A DNA stretch of 64,000 nucleotides from Linderina pennispora (taxonomy: Eukaryota; Kickxellomycota; Kickxellomycetes; Kickxellales; Kickxellaceae). Below the pieces are notes generated by a model. That model searched no databases. It had not been told where the DNA came from and saw nothing but the letters and a program-made list of their open reading frames with translations. Positions 32,373-40,903 of the stretch are shown piece by piece. The position numbers and the translations under genes are program-made. Location: positions 434,001 to 498,000 of the forward strand of contig NW_024468250.1 in the NCBI RefSeq assembly GCF_002104995.1. The letters are read 5' to 3'. Position 1 is the stretch's first letter; the number at the start of each line of letters is the position of its first letter.

Positions 32373-34070
32373 ATGAGCATCCTTGCGTTTGTTATCGGCA
32401 CTCTGATTCTACGGCCTATCCAGGTACTCTTCTGGGCGCCGCTCCGAACATTTGTGTTCTTCTATATCCACGTGGCAACTGGGATACCACGCAAGATACG
32501 GCAGGCAAAAAAGCTCTCGGAGAACCCATGGACCTCGCTTGACAGCTACGACCCATTGCTGCTTGTATCTGCAACCGAGCTGGCACGCCGCATCAGAGCG
32601 GGCGAACTTTCCTCCGAGGCAGTGGTGAAGGCTTACATCAGACGCATCCAAAAAGTGAATCCGCTTATCAATGCGGTGGTTGCCAGCCGCTTTGAGACTG
32701 CAATCCTGGAAGCGCGCGACGTTGATAGGCTCGTTGCCAAGGGTGGACTGCCGAATGGACACAACGCGCAGGAGAAGCCGTTCTGGGGTGTGCCAATTAC
32801 AGTCAAGGAGAGCATTGCAGTACAGGGCATGCCAAACACGTACGGGCTGGTATGGCGAACCTCTGGAACGTATAGCCCAGCACAAGAGCACTCTGTACGT
32901 GCACAAAAGCTAATCGACGCTGGCTTCATTATCCTTGGTGTCACCAATATCTGCGAAGCGCTGATGACAGGCGAGAGCGACAACAGGGTATACGGCCGCA
33001 CATTCAACCCGTACGACTTGGCACGCAACCCTGGTGGAAGTTCATCTGGTGAGGGTGCAATTGTTGGAGCTGCAGGGTCGGTCATTGGCGTCGGCACTGA
33101 CCTTGGTGGAAGCATCCGTATGCCTGCGTTTTTCTGTGGTGTCTTTGGTCACAAAACAACAGCTGAATGGATCCCCAAGGAGAAGCCCAACTTCATGTCG
33201 CCATTGACAGCGGAAAAAGCTGCTTGCTCCTCTACCGGTCCACTTTGCCGATATGCAGAGGACATGGCACCATTTGTGTCGGCGCTCATCGGCCGCAACA
33301 TTGGAGACCCTAGGTCCATTGACCTGAGCAAGCTACGTGTGGTTGCCTTCCCCGATGGACTCGGCCATAGTATGCTGATATCCAAACTCGACCCTGCTTT
33401 GCACACAGCGGTTATCGACGTTACCAGCTATTTGGCACAGCAGGTGGTTGGTCAGGAGAATGTCATCATGGCCCAGATGCCGTCCTATATTAGCCAGGCG
33501 TCTGTAAAGTTCGGCCCAATGATTGCCACCGGCGAACGGACCCTGCCAGAGATTTTGGGTGGGGAGGGTATGCCGCACGCAGACCTCACACGAGAGCTTG
33601 CCTCCTTCATCAAGGGCAGCTCGAATTACACTGGGTATTCGTTCCAGAACCACCTACTGCGCATCCTGCCCACACCAAAGGGCACGCGTGAGCAGGTTGT
33701 GCCGTTCTGGAACAAACTGCGGGATCATCTAGAAACTCTCATGGGTGAAAATGGCGTCATGATATTTCCACCTCATCCATGTGTTGCGCGGCCACATGGG
33801 ACTGACTTTTTTAACCGCCCTAATCTCATGTACACCGCGATATTTAACGCTCTTGGGTTCCCTGCTACACAGGTGCCGCTTGGGCTGAACAAGGATGGCC
33901 TGCCGCTAGGCGTACAAGTAATCGCGCGCAAGGGCGACGACCTAAAGACCATAGCCGTAGCAATTCAGCTCGAGAAGCGCTTCGGTGGCTGGACACCGCC
34001 TCGTCGCTTTGGTGCCCCACTGCCTGAGCATGATACTGAGAAGCTCTACAATCATCGCATGAAGAAGTAG
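32373..34070 (+). CDS. FAAH-like amidase, tandem copy 2
   Basis: The second of four tandem amidases, 565 residues with the start at 32373 (MSILAFVIGTLILRPIQ). It has the same membrane-binding N-terminus and the complete triad: Lys in VPITVKESIAVQG, Ser pair in GGSSSGEGAIVGAAGS and GTDLGGSIRMPA. It is the most diverged copy in the central region (EALMTGESDNRVYGRTFNP) and near the end, where its tail is HDTEKLYNHRMKK. Conserved C-terminal blocks are ENGVMIFPPHPCVARPHGTD and GFPATQVPLGLNKDGLPLGV. Intact frame. Divergence in the substrate-channel half from copies 1, 3 and 4 suggests a different acyl or amine preference, which is an inference. Confidence 0.9.
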   Translation: MSILAFVIGTLILRPIQVLFWAPLRTFVFFYIHVATGIPRKIRQAKKLSENPWTSLDSYDPLLLVSATELARRIRAGELSSEAVVKAYIRRIQKVNPLINAVVASRFETAILEARDVDRLVAKGGLPNGHNAQEKPFWGVPITVKESIAVQGMPNTYGLVWRTSGTYSPAQEHSVRAQKLIDAGFIILGVTNICEALMTGESDNRVYGRTFNPYDLARNPGGSSSGEGAIVGAAGSVIGVGTDLGGSIRMPAFFCGVFGHKTTAEWIPKEKPNFMSPLTAEKAACSSTGPLCRYAEDMAPFVSALIGRNIGDPRSIDLSKLRVVAFPDGLGHSMLISKLDPALHTAVIDVTSYLAQQVVGQENVIMAQMPSYISQASVKFGPMIATGERTLPEILGGEGMPHADLTRELASFIKGSSNYTGYSFQNHLLRILPTPKGTREQVVPFWNKLRDHLETLMGENGVMIFPPHPCVARPHGTDFFNRPNLMYTAIFNALGFPATQVPLGLNKDGLPLGVQVIARKGDDLKTIAVAIQLEKRFGGWTPPRRFGAPLPEHDTEKLYNHRMKK

Positions 34071-34406
34071 ACGTAGGCATTGATTTAGGAATGTAACCCA
34101 CACGATACAAAAGGCTGGGGGCTGCCTCTATGCTCACCTAATCCTGTGTTTGGATGGCTGAGCCGAACCAAATAATTCTATATGCATGTCTGCTGTCTAT
34201 CACATGTGACAGTAAAAATCTGGCCGTGTGCATCCTGCCCGCAGGCACAAGTTTTTCGAGAAGAGTTGTTCTTTAACGGTAGTCGCGAGTGTATTAACAA
34301 CAGGCAAGTGCAGGCTTGCATAATAGGCCCACTGCAACGGCACAGGTGGATTGCTTTGCTTCTTTTCTGCTCTCTACTCCAATACAACAAATTTTAGTAT
34401 TTCAAC
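34071..34406 (+). other. intergenic spacer, amidase 2 to amidase 3
   Basis: A 336 bp spacer with no gene. It ends in an A/T-rich leader (acaacaaattttagtatttc) immediately before the amidase 3 ATG. Confidence 0.45.
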
Positions 34407-36095
34407 ATGAACGCCTTCCAGCGCGCACTTGCATATGCTATTTTGCGCCCGCTGCAGGTGCTCCTGTGGTCGCCATGGAGACGGCTCGCATACGCGTACA
34501 TCCGCCGGCACAACGGTGTCCCAGCTAAGCTACGTGCAGTCAAGCAGCTGGCAGCTAACCTTGAGACATCGCTGGACAACTACGATCCGATTCTGCTCCT
34601 GTCGGCCACTGAGCTGGCACGCCGCATCCGTTCCCGCGAGCTGACTTCTGAGCAGGTCGTGCGGGTGTACATTGGCCGCATTCGCAAGGTCAACCCGTTC
34701 CTCAACGCTGTTGTTGCTGATCGCTTCGAGCTGGCAATCGAGGAGGCCCGCAAGATCGACGCGGTGCTGGACAGCGGCGATATTCCTGAAGAATACCGCA
34801 TTGAGAGTGCGCCGTTCTTGGGTGTTCCAATTACTGTCAAAGAGAGCATGCGTGTCAAGGGCATGCCATTCCACTGGGGCATGCCTTGGCTTCACAAGTC
34901 TGAGGAAAGTCCTGCCAAACAGTCATCAAATGACGTTCTCAACCTCACAAACGCGGGGTTTATAGTACTAGGTGTAACCAATACCCCCGAGTTGCTTTTG
35001 GCCTGGGAGTCCGACAACACCATCTACGGTCGCTCGTTCAACCCGTACGATCTGAGCCGCAACACTGGCGGCAGTTCGTCAGGTGAAGGCGCCATCGTCG
35101 GTGCTGGTGCTTCTGTTGTTGGTCTTGGATCGGATATTGGTGGTAGTATTCGCATGCCTGCCAACTTCTGTGGCATTTACGGCCACAAGACTACCTCCGA
35201 ATGGGGCCCGGAAGAGATTGAAGGCTTCTTGTCTGCCAGAACTAAGGAGACTGCTGGATGCCTGTCCACAGGTCCATTGTGCCGCTATGCTGAAGATATC
35301 GCGCCGTTTGTCTCTGCTTTGATCGGTCGTGATATCGGCGACCCCAAATCGGTTGACCTGAGAAAACTGAAGGTCGTCACCTTCCCTGATGGATTTGGGT
35401 GGCAACTTTTGCTTTCGAATGTCGAGTCTGATGTGCGCCAGGCGGTGGTAAATGTTGCTGACTATTTGGGCAAGCAGGTTGTCGGGCAGAGCAACGTTGT
35501 GTTTGCCAAGACCCCACCATATGCTGAAGCTGCCAGCCGATCGTATGCACCGTACATTTCAACTGGCGAGACCCCATTCCAGCAAATTCTTGTCGGACCC
35601 GATAGCCCACCGTTCAACTGGAGACGTGAACTTGTCCCGTTCCTGCGGGGTAAGTCCAGCCATACGCTTAACGCGTTCATGCTGGCCATCCTGACCTCGG
35701 CCACCGCTGATGGCATCACTCGCGACATGGTCAAGCCGTTTTGGGACAGTCTCGACAAGTACTTCAGCGACCTCATGGGTGACAGCGGTGTGCTGATCTT
35801 TCCGACGTCGCCGCAGAAAGCGCAGCCCCATGGAATCACCTACTTTAATTTGCCAAACTTCATTTACACAGGAGCATTTAATGTCCTGGGCTACCCATCA
35901 ACGCAGGTCCCACTTGGTCTTAGCGAAGACGGTCTCCCCCTTGGCGTGCAGATTGTGGCCAAGAATGGCGAGGATCTGAAGACAATCGCTGTTGCTCTGG
36001 CCCTGGAGAAGCGGTTTGGTGGCTGGGTCCCTCCTCGTCGCTTTGGTGCACCGATTTCCGCAAGTGGCACGGAGAAGATATATGTTCACCAGTAG
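34407..36095 (+). CDS. FAAH-like amidase, tandem copy 3
   Basis: The third tandem amidase, 562 residues, starting MNAFQRALAYAILRPLQ. The triad is complete: Lys in VPITVKESMRVKG, Ser pair in GGSSSGEGAIVGAGAS and GSDIGGSIRMPA. From 34446 to 34828 the DNA is identical to copy 4 (383 bp), and from 35001 to 35110 it differs at one base, while flanking coding sequence is clearly different. This indicates recent gene conversion. Its C-terminal half differs from the other copies (DSGVLIFPTSPQKAQPHGIT where the others have FPPHP), so specificity may differ. It ends SGTEKIYVHQ. Confidence 0.9.
   Translation: MNAFQRALAYAILRPLQVLLWSPWRRLAYAYIRRHNGVPAKLRAVKQLAANLETSLDNYDPILLLSATELARRIRSRELTSEQVVRVYIGRIRKVNPFLNAVVADRFELAIEEARKIDAVLDSGDIPEEYRIESAPFLGVPITVKESMRVKGMPFHWGMPWLHKSEESPAKQSSNDVLNLTNAGFIVLGVTNTPELLLAWESDNTIYGRSFNPYDLSRNTGGSSSGEGAIVGAGASVVGLGSDIGGSIRMPANFCGIYGHKTTSEWGPEEIEGFLSARTKETAGCLSTGPLCRYAEDIAPFVSALIGRDIGDPKSVDLRKLKVVTFPDGFGWQLLLSNVESDVRQAVVNVADYLGKQVVGQSNVVFAKTPPYAEAASRSYAPYISTGETPFQQILVGPDSPPFNWRRELVPFLRGKSSHTLNAFMLAILTSATADGITRDMVKPFWDSLDKYFSDLMGDSGVLIFPTSPQKAQPHGITYFNLPNFIYTGAFNVLGYPSTQVPLGLSEDGLPLGVQIVAKNGEDLKTIAVALALEKRFGGWVPPRRFGAPISASGTEKIYVHQ
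34446..34828 (+). repeat. identical 383 bp tract shared with 36799-37181 (gene conversion)
   Basis: Read base by base, 34446-34828 is identical to 36799-37181 at a constant offset of 2353 bp. It encodes the RPLQVLLWSPW membrane segment through the FLGVP before the catalytic Lys. Sequence diverges at once on both sides (…gctatttt/…cttatctt upstream; aattactg/gatcacca downstream), which marks tract ends inside coding sequence. Confidence 0.9.
35001..35110 (+). repeat. second near-identical tract shared with 37354-37463
   Basis: One mismatch in 110 bp (g at 35045 versus a) at the same 2353 bp offset. It covers AWESDNTIYGRSFNP and the cis-Ser block GGSSSGEGAIVGAGA. The sequence between this tract and the first (34829-35000) is diverged, so this is a separate or interrupted conversion patch. 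Confidence 0.85.
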
Positions 36096-36756
36096 AATAG
36101 CTTGGCAAAACTAATGAATGTGTTAAAGTGCACATGCAATCATATATTGGTACTAAGGTGATGCAAGACTGCAATCAATCTTCTCCAAAGCAAGACTGAT
36201 GTCACTTGAGATATATGTACTCAAAGGCGCATATACTCTGGACCGGTGGTTCTGTCGCTGGGCATAGAAATGGCTTGGCGATTCGGTCTCTGTAAAACAA
36301 AGCGTTGCACCGTGTCAAGGCTCGCGGAGATGACGATGCGGCCCACGGACAATAACAGACGCCGAAGGTGGCAGCACCTGACGCACTGATCTTGGAAATC
36401 TTGCCACAGGCGTGCAACCCCGAACGATGATTATGACTTCTTTAATAGCTGGCTTGGCTTGACCTGGGGTGATCGTCGGAAATAATCCCACCACAGTCTA
36501 ACGGAAATGGCGGCTAAGCAGAAGTGTGCTTTCTCGCTTTGCGAATCCTGGGAAGGATGGTTAGGCTGCCTGAGACCGCAGCTCACCCCACATCCAGCGA
36601 ATGCTGTGCAACCGCACCCAAGCGAAAGCGGTTTTTGGCAGCCCTTTTAAAAAGGCTGTGCTCAGGGCAGACGTAGAGGAGCCCGCAACCTTCCACGCTG
36701 TATTGTTCTGCTTACTCTTATATCTTATTACTCACTTCGCCATTGCTATATCGACG
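36096..36756 (+). other. intergenic spacer, amidase 3 to amidase 4
   Basis: A 661 bp spacer with no supported gene. The amidase 4 frame is open back to 36601, but alignment with the other copies puts the start at 36757. A near-palindrome (cagcccttttaaaaaggctg, 36639-36658) lies 99 bp before that ATG. It could be a TATA-like core or an operator. Confidence 0.45.
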
Positions 36757-38457
36757 ATGAACGGCGTCATTGCCAGAACAATTGCTTATCTTATCTTCCG
36801 CCCGCTGCAGGTGCTCCTGTGGTCGCCATGGAGACGGCTCGCATACGCGTACATCCGCCGGCACAACGGTGTCCCAGCTAAGCTACGTGCAGTCAAGCAG
36901 CTGGCAGCTAACCTTGAGACATCGCTGGACAACTACGATCCGATTCTGCTCCTGTCGGCCACTGAGCTGGCACGCCGCATCCGTTCCCGCGAGCTGACTT
37001 CTGAGCAGGTCGTGCGGGTGTACATTGGCCGCATTCGCAAGGTCAACCCGTTCCTCAACGCTGTTGTTGCTGATCGCTTCGAGCTGGCAATCGAGGAGGC
37101 CCGCAAGATCGACGCGGTGCTGGACAGCGGCGATATTCCTGAAGAATACCGCATTGAGAGTGCGCCGTTCTTGGGTGTTCCGATCACCATCAAGGAGTGT
37201 ATTCCGGTCGAGGGCATGCCGCTCACCCTTGGAATGCCCTGGCGCCAGGATCCCGAATACAGCCCAGCAAAGGAGTCGTGCAACAAGACCAAGAATCTGG
37301 TCAGCGCCGGCTTTGTCATTCTTGGTGTCACCAACAACCCGGAACTGCTGATGGCCTGGGAGTCCGACAACACCATCTACGGTCGCTCGTTCAACCCATA
37401 CGATCTGAGCCGCAACACTGGCGGCAGTTCGTCAGGTGAAGGCGCCATCGTCGGTGCTGGTGCCTCTGTTGTTGGCCTTGGGTCGGACATTGGCGGCAGT
37501 ATTCGCATGCCGGCATTCTTCTGCGGCACATTTGGCCACAAGACCACTGCGTCGTGGATGCCCAAGGAAGTCAAGACCTGGGCATCGCCGAGGACCAAGG
37601 AGAAGGCTCTCTGCGGCACTACCGGCCCCATCTGCCGCTACGCCGAGGATATTGCGCCTTTTGTGTCGTCTCTAATCGGCCGCGACATTGGCGATCCGCG
37701 CTCGGTTGATGTGAGCAGCCTGAAGGTTGTTGCTTTCCCCGAGGGATTTGGCTGGCAGCTCCTGATCTCCAGCGTTGAGCCTGATGTCCGCCAGTCCATT
37801 GTCAACGTCGCCAACTTCCTGGGACAGCAGGTTGTCGGACAGAGCAATGTTTCGTTTGCCAAGATGCCCCGTGAGTTTGGCATGGCCACCCAGCTCTACA
37901 CCCCGTACCTCAACACAGGTGAGCTGTCCTTCTTCCAGGCCATCGTGGGCCCGAAGAGCAAGCCATTCAGCTGGAAAACCGAGCTCATTCCGTTCCTGTG
38001 CGGAAAGTCAAAGCACACGTTCAATCCGTTCATCCTGGCGTGGATGGGCGGCAACCCAGCAAAAAGTCTTACCCGCGAGAAGACGCTGCCGTTCTGGAAC
38101 AAGGTCGACAAGTTCTTCACTGACCTCATGGGCGACAACGGTGTCATCATCTTCCCGCCGCATCCGCTGAAGGCCCAGCCGCACGGTATCTCGTACTTCA
38201 ACATGCCCAACTTCATTTACACCGGCCTGTTCAACATTCTGGGCTACCCGGTGACCCAGGTCCCGGTCGGTCTCAGCGAGGACGGCATCCCGCTTGGTGT
38301 CCAGGTCGTTGCCAAGAACGGTGAGGATCTGAAGGCCATTGCTGTTGCTCTGGTCCTGGAGAAGCGCTTCGGCGGATGGGTCCCGCCCCGCCGCTTCGGT
38401 GCCCCGATCACGGAGCAGGAGTCCGAGACACTCTATGCCCACAAGAAGTCAAACTAA
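36757..38457 (+). CDS. FAAH-like amidase, tandem copy 4
   Basis: The fourth tandem amidase, 566 residues from MNGVIARTIAYLIFRPLQ. The triad is complete: Lys in VPITIKECIPVEG, Ser pair in GGSSSGEGAIVGAGAS and GSDIGGSIRMPA. Its 5' half carries the conversion tracts shared with copy 3. Its second half instead resembles copy 1 in motif choice (DNGVIIFPPHPLKAQPHGIS, GYPVTQVPVGLSEDGIPLGV) and is noticeably richer in C-ending codons than copies 1-3. It ends ESETLYAHKKSN. The frame extends 52 codons upstream, but those residues have no match in the other copies, so the start is set at 36757. Confidence 0.9.
   Translation: MNGVIARTIAYLIFRPLQVLLWSPWRRLAYAYIRRHNGVPAKLRAVKQLAANLETSLDNYDPILLLSATELARRIRSRELTSEQVVRVYIGRIRKVNPFLNAVVADRFELAIEEARKIDAVLDSGDIPEEYRIESAPFLGVPITIKECIPVEGMPLTLGMPWRQDPEYSPAKESCNKTKNLVSAGFVILGVTNNPELLMAWESDNTIYGRSFNPYDLSRNTGGSSSGEGAIVGAGASVVGLGSDIGGSIRMPAFFCGTFGHKTTASWMPKEVKTWASPRTKEKALCGTTGPICRYAEDIAPFVSSLIGRDIGDPRSVDVSSLKVVAFPEGFGWQLLISSVEPDVRQSIVNVANFLGQQVVGQSNVSFAKMPREFGMATQLYTPYLNTGELSFFQAIVGPKSKPFSWKTELIPFLCGKSKHTFNPFILAWMGGNPAKSLTREKTLPFWNKVDKFFTDLMGDNGVIIFPPHPLKAQPHGISYFNMPNFIYTGLFNILGYPVTQVPVGLSEDGIPLGVQVVAKNGEDLKAIAVALVLEKRFGGWVPPRRFGAPITEQESETLYAHKKSN
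36799..37181 (+). repeat. identical 383 bp tract shared with 34446-34828
   Basis: The partner of the tract in amidase copy 3, identical in every base compared. Which copy was donor cannot be decided from the window alone. Confidence 0.9.
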
Positions 38458-38664
38458 TTTTCACAGAGTGCTGTTCGAATGTACTGTTATGTGTCCCGCA
38501 ATGATGAAGAAATGTAACGTATTTGTAGCCATTGCTACACGGATACACAGGGACTGGGCACAGCAAGGGGAATTCCTGCTGGCTGCGGCAGCTGATGCAG
38601 ATCACCAACCAATCTGCGCACGAGGGCTTTGGGCCTGAGCTAATTATTTGGCAACACAATACAC

Positions 38665-39273
38665 ATGGCGAGTTCGAAGCCCCCAGGCTTGCGTTCTGTT
38701 GCTTCTCTCCGAGTGCTTTCTCTATTCTTTCAGCATACTGACAACACAACTATGCTCTATGCCCAATCTAGTTTGCAGCAGCAGCAAGCACAGACAGCGA
38801 CAGCTCTCGACGGGGCACGTTGCACCAACGGCACTAAAGAGGGCGTGGTAGCGCAGGATAACAAGACGTTTGTCTGCAGCAGCAACCCCACAGAGGCCAG
38901 CCAAGGCTATGCACAGCTGGTGCGCGCCGGACCCCTTATTTACATTTCAGGTGTCAGCGCGCTCGACAGCCACAGCGGCCGGATGCCTGCGCACCTTGTG
39001 CTCGAGGCTGCTGGCCAGACGCGCGCAATAATGAGGCGGATTCGACAGCTTCTCGAGACAGTCGGCTGCTCCGAAAAGAGCATAGTACGCATGAGGATTT
39101 ATGTGGTCGACATGGTCCGTGACTCGCGTCAGATACAGCTGGCCATGACGCAGTGGCTCAACGAATCGGCTGAAGGCGCTGCCATGAAGCCAGGAATCAC
39201 CATTGTTGAGGTTCGTCGTCTGTCGTCGGAGCCTGTGCTGCTGGAGGTCGAAGTCGATGCTGTGAACCTGTAG
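38665..39273 (+). CDS. RidA/YjgF/YER057c-family protein
   Basis: RidA-family trimers hydrolyse reactive enamine/imine intermediates of amino-acid metabolism; some relatives are aminomuconate-type deaminases. The RidA fold is visible from SSNPTEASQGYAQLVRAGPL, LIYISGVSALDSHSG, then QTRAIMRRIRQLLETVGCSE, IVRMRIYVVDMVRD, and the end ITIVEVRRLSSEPVLLEVEV. VRRLSSEP supplies the Arg that in RidA binds the substrate carboxylate, so the site looks competent. The first ~50-70 residues (38665 start, Gln/Ala-rich) are extra compared with the ~130-residue core. Starting at the second Met (38752) removes 29 of them. The upstream part MASSKPPGLRSVASLRVLSL could be a mitochondrial presequence. It lies 207 bp after amidase copy 4 on the same strand. 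Confidence 0.85.
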   Translation: MASSKPPGLRSVASLRVLSLFFQHTDNTTMLYAQSSLQQQQAQTATALDGARCTNGTKEGVVAQDNKTFVCSSNPTEASQGYAQLVRAGPLIYISGVSALDSHSGRMPAHLVLEAAGQTRAIMRRIRQLLETVGCSEKSIVRMRIYVVDMVRDSRQIQLAMTQWLNESAEGAAMKPGITIVEVRRLSSEPVLLEVEVDAVNL

Positions 39274-39364
39274 GGCCAACATTGATATTCAAAATATACG
39301 CATTTCCAACCCACTGCCCCACTGAGCCGGGGATATGTTTTTGTGCTGCAATATACCTGTGCAG

Positions 39365-40189
39365 CTACCACTGTCTTCTCTTCACCCATCCGTCAGCACC
39401 AACTGATGTCCACAGCGCCGTCCTCCCGCCGCCCATAGTTTCGGCTGCTGAAGACAGCACGGGCATTGAGGCTCCCCGTGAGCTGGCTGGTGCTATCCTG
39501 ATCCCTGACGACACTGAGCGAAACGACAGCCCAGTATCCGACTGCACATAGGTCAGGGACGAGTCCGGCAATGCCGGCCAAGCCTTTTCGGCACTGGATG
39601 CTGGGTGCAGACTACTCCTGTGGTTCAGCCGTTTGAAGAACTGCTTACACCGTGCCAGCATACTTTCACCCGACGGCTCGGCCTCATCGCATGCTGTGCT
39701 CATTGAAGACGTAGTTGAGCATGCCAGTGTGCTGCGCGAGCTTGATATTGCGGATTCTAATGAGCTGGGGATTTTGCCGTTAGAAATATCTTCCATTGCC
39801 GAGTCGTCGCTTGCTGACTGCGATGAGATGCTCATTGAGCTGCCCACCGTAAAGTGTATTCGCCGGTTGTCCATATGTATGGAGTTGGATGGTCTCCTTG
39901 GCCGGTGCAAGTTGGGTGTCTGTGACCGTGAATTCAGTGGTTGCGAGTTTGCACAATGTACAATGCGCCGCAGCTGTCCCTCAGCGGCAGCGGCGCTGCG
40001 CCAATGTGTATCCACATAAGCTGGTCCGGCACGGGAGCCGACTGCCGGCCTGTGCGCCCGGTGGGCAGATGCTCGGCTTGTAATAGCTCCGTGTCTGCTG
40101 TGGGGTATACGGGAAGGCGTCCTGGGCACGACAAGTCGCCCTTCGTTCTGTCCGATAGTCCATTCTGTGGGAAGCATAATTTTATACAA
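39365..40189 (-). CDS. hypothetical Ser-rich protein
   Basis: A 274-codon open frame of unknown function. The N-terminal ~100 residues are Arg/His/Pro-rich and may be wholly or partly non-coding. From about 39880 the sequence is protein-like but low in complexity: RIHFTVGSSMSISSQSASDD, ISSSRSTLACSTTSSMSTAC, a short basic block CKQFFKRLNHRSSLH and a final GADGWVKRRQW. There are many potential Ser phosphorylation sites. It converges on the RidA gene with 91 bp between the stops. The start is uncertain; other frames upstream also remain open. Confidence 0.4.
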   Translation of the reverse strand: MYKIMLPTEWTIGQNEGRLVVPRTPSRIPHSRHGAITSRASAHRAHRPAVGSRAGPAYVDTHWRSAAAAEGQLRRIVHCANSQPLNSRSQTPNLHRPRRPSNSIHMDNRRIHFTVGSSMSISSQSASDDSAMEDISNGKIPSSLESAISSSRSTLACSTTSSMSTACDEAEPSGESMLARCKQFFKRLNHRSSLHPASSAEKAWPALPDSSLTYVQSDTGLSFRSVSSGIRIAPASSRGASMPVLSSAAETMGGGRTALWTSVGADGWVKRRQW

Positions 40190-40903
40190 TACGTGTTATT
40201 TGAGTACGATAGGTGGCGAGAGTGGAGTAAAGAATATACCCTCAATGCTCATTTATTTGCTTCCTCATGCAAAAGGGACAGTGGCGATAGGCAACTCTAT
40301 TAGTAACACCTCTGCATATGTCCGAGTCCCCTTGGTCCACTCGAGCATGTCTGCGCAAAGGCATTCCAAGCCTGCATGGCTTGGCTTAGAATATGACCTT
40401 TCTGTGCAGATATTTTGGCAGTTGCATCTCCTGAAGGTCTCATTAAACCTGACGTGTTTAGCTCTGAAAGCGCCTGCCAATGCGCATTTTACTATCCCTT
40501 TTTCCTGTTCTCATACTCTAGTCCTCGATGCGCAGTAAACCCAGTGCCTCATACCCAAGCCGTTGATGTTTGCCACTGTGTATGGCTACCTCACGAATTC
40601 TAGAATCACGACCGCAATATGCACGTCTTCCAAGGGCAGAGCCGATGCTCCGACTACGCAATGGGCAAGTAAATAACACTATTGTCGGACAATATCCCGA
40701 AACAGCAGAATATGCATTGGTTTTATTAGCACCGGTTACTGGTGAAAAGTAACTGAGCCGACATATTTAAACGTAGGCGGATGGCCGGGACCAAATGTAG
40801 CCAGTGGCTACGACAAAGCCAACCTTGCACCCCATGCAGCAGATGCCTCCTCCTTTCAGTAAATTGTTTCTTGGCAACATCCTACAAACACATTTACATG
40901 TGT
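40190..40903. other. intergenic region
   Basis: About 710 bp, AT-richer than its surroundings, with no supported gene, RNA or repeat. It contains the presumed promoter of the minus-strand hypothetical and the 3' end of the NRBF2-like gene. Confidence 0.5.

Noticed and set aside
34446-37181. Assembly collapse as the explanation of the identical amidase tract
   Set aside because: The tract is flanked on both sides by distinct sequence inside continuous open frames, and the block is otherwise error-free. It remains worth a long-read check, so it is kept as gene conversion.
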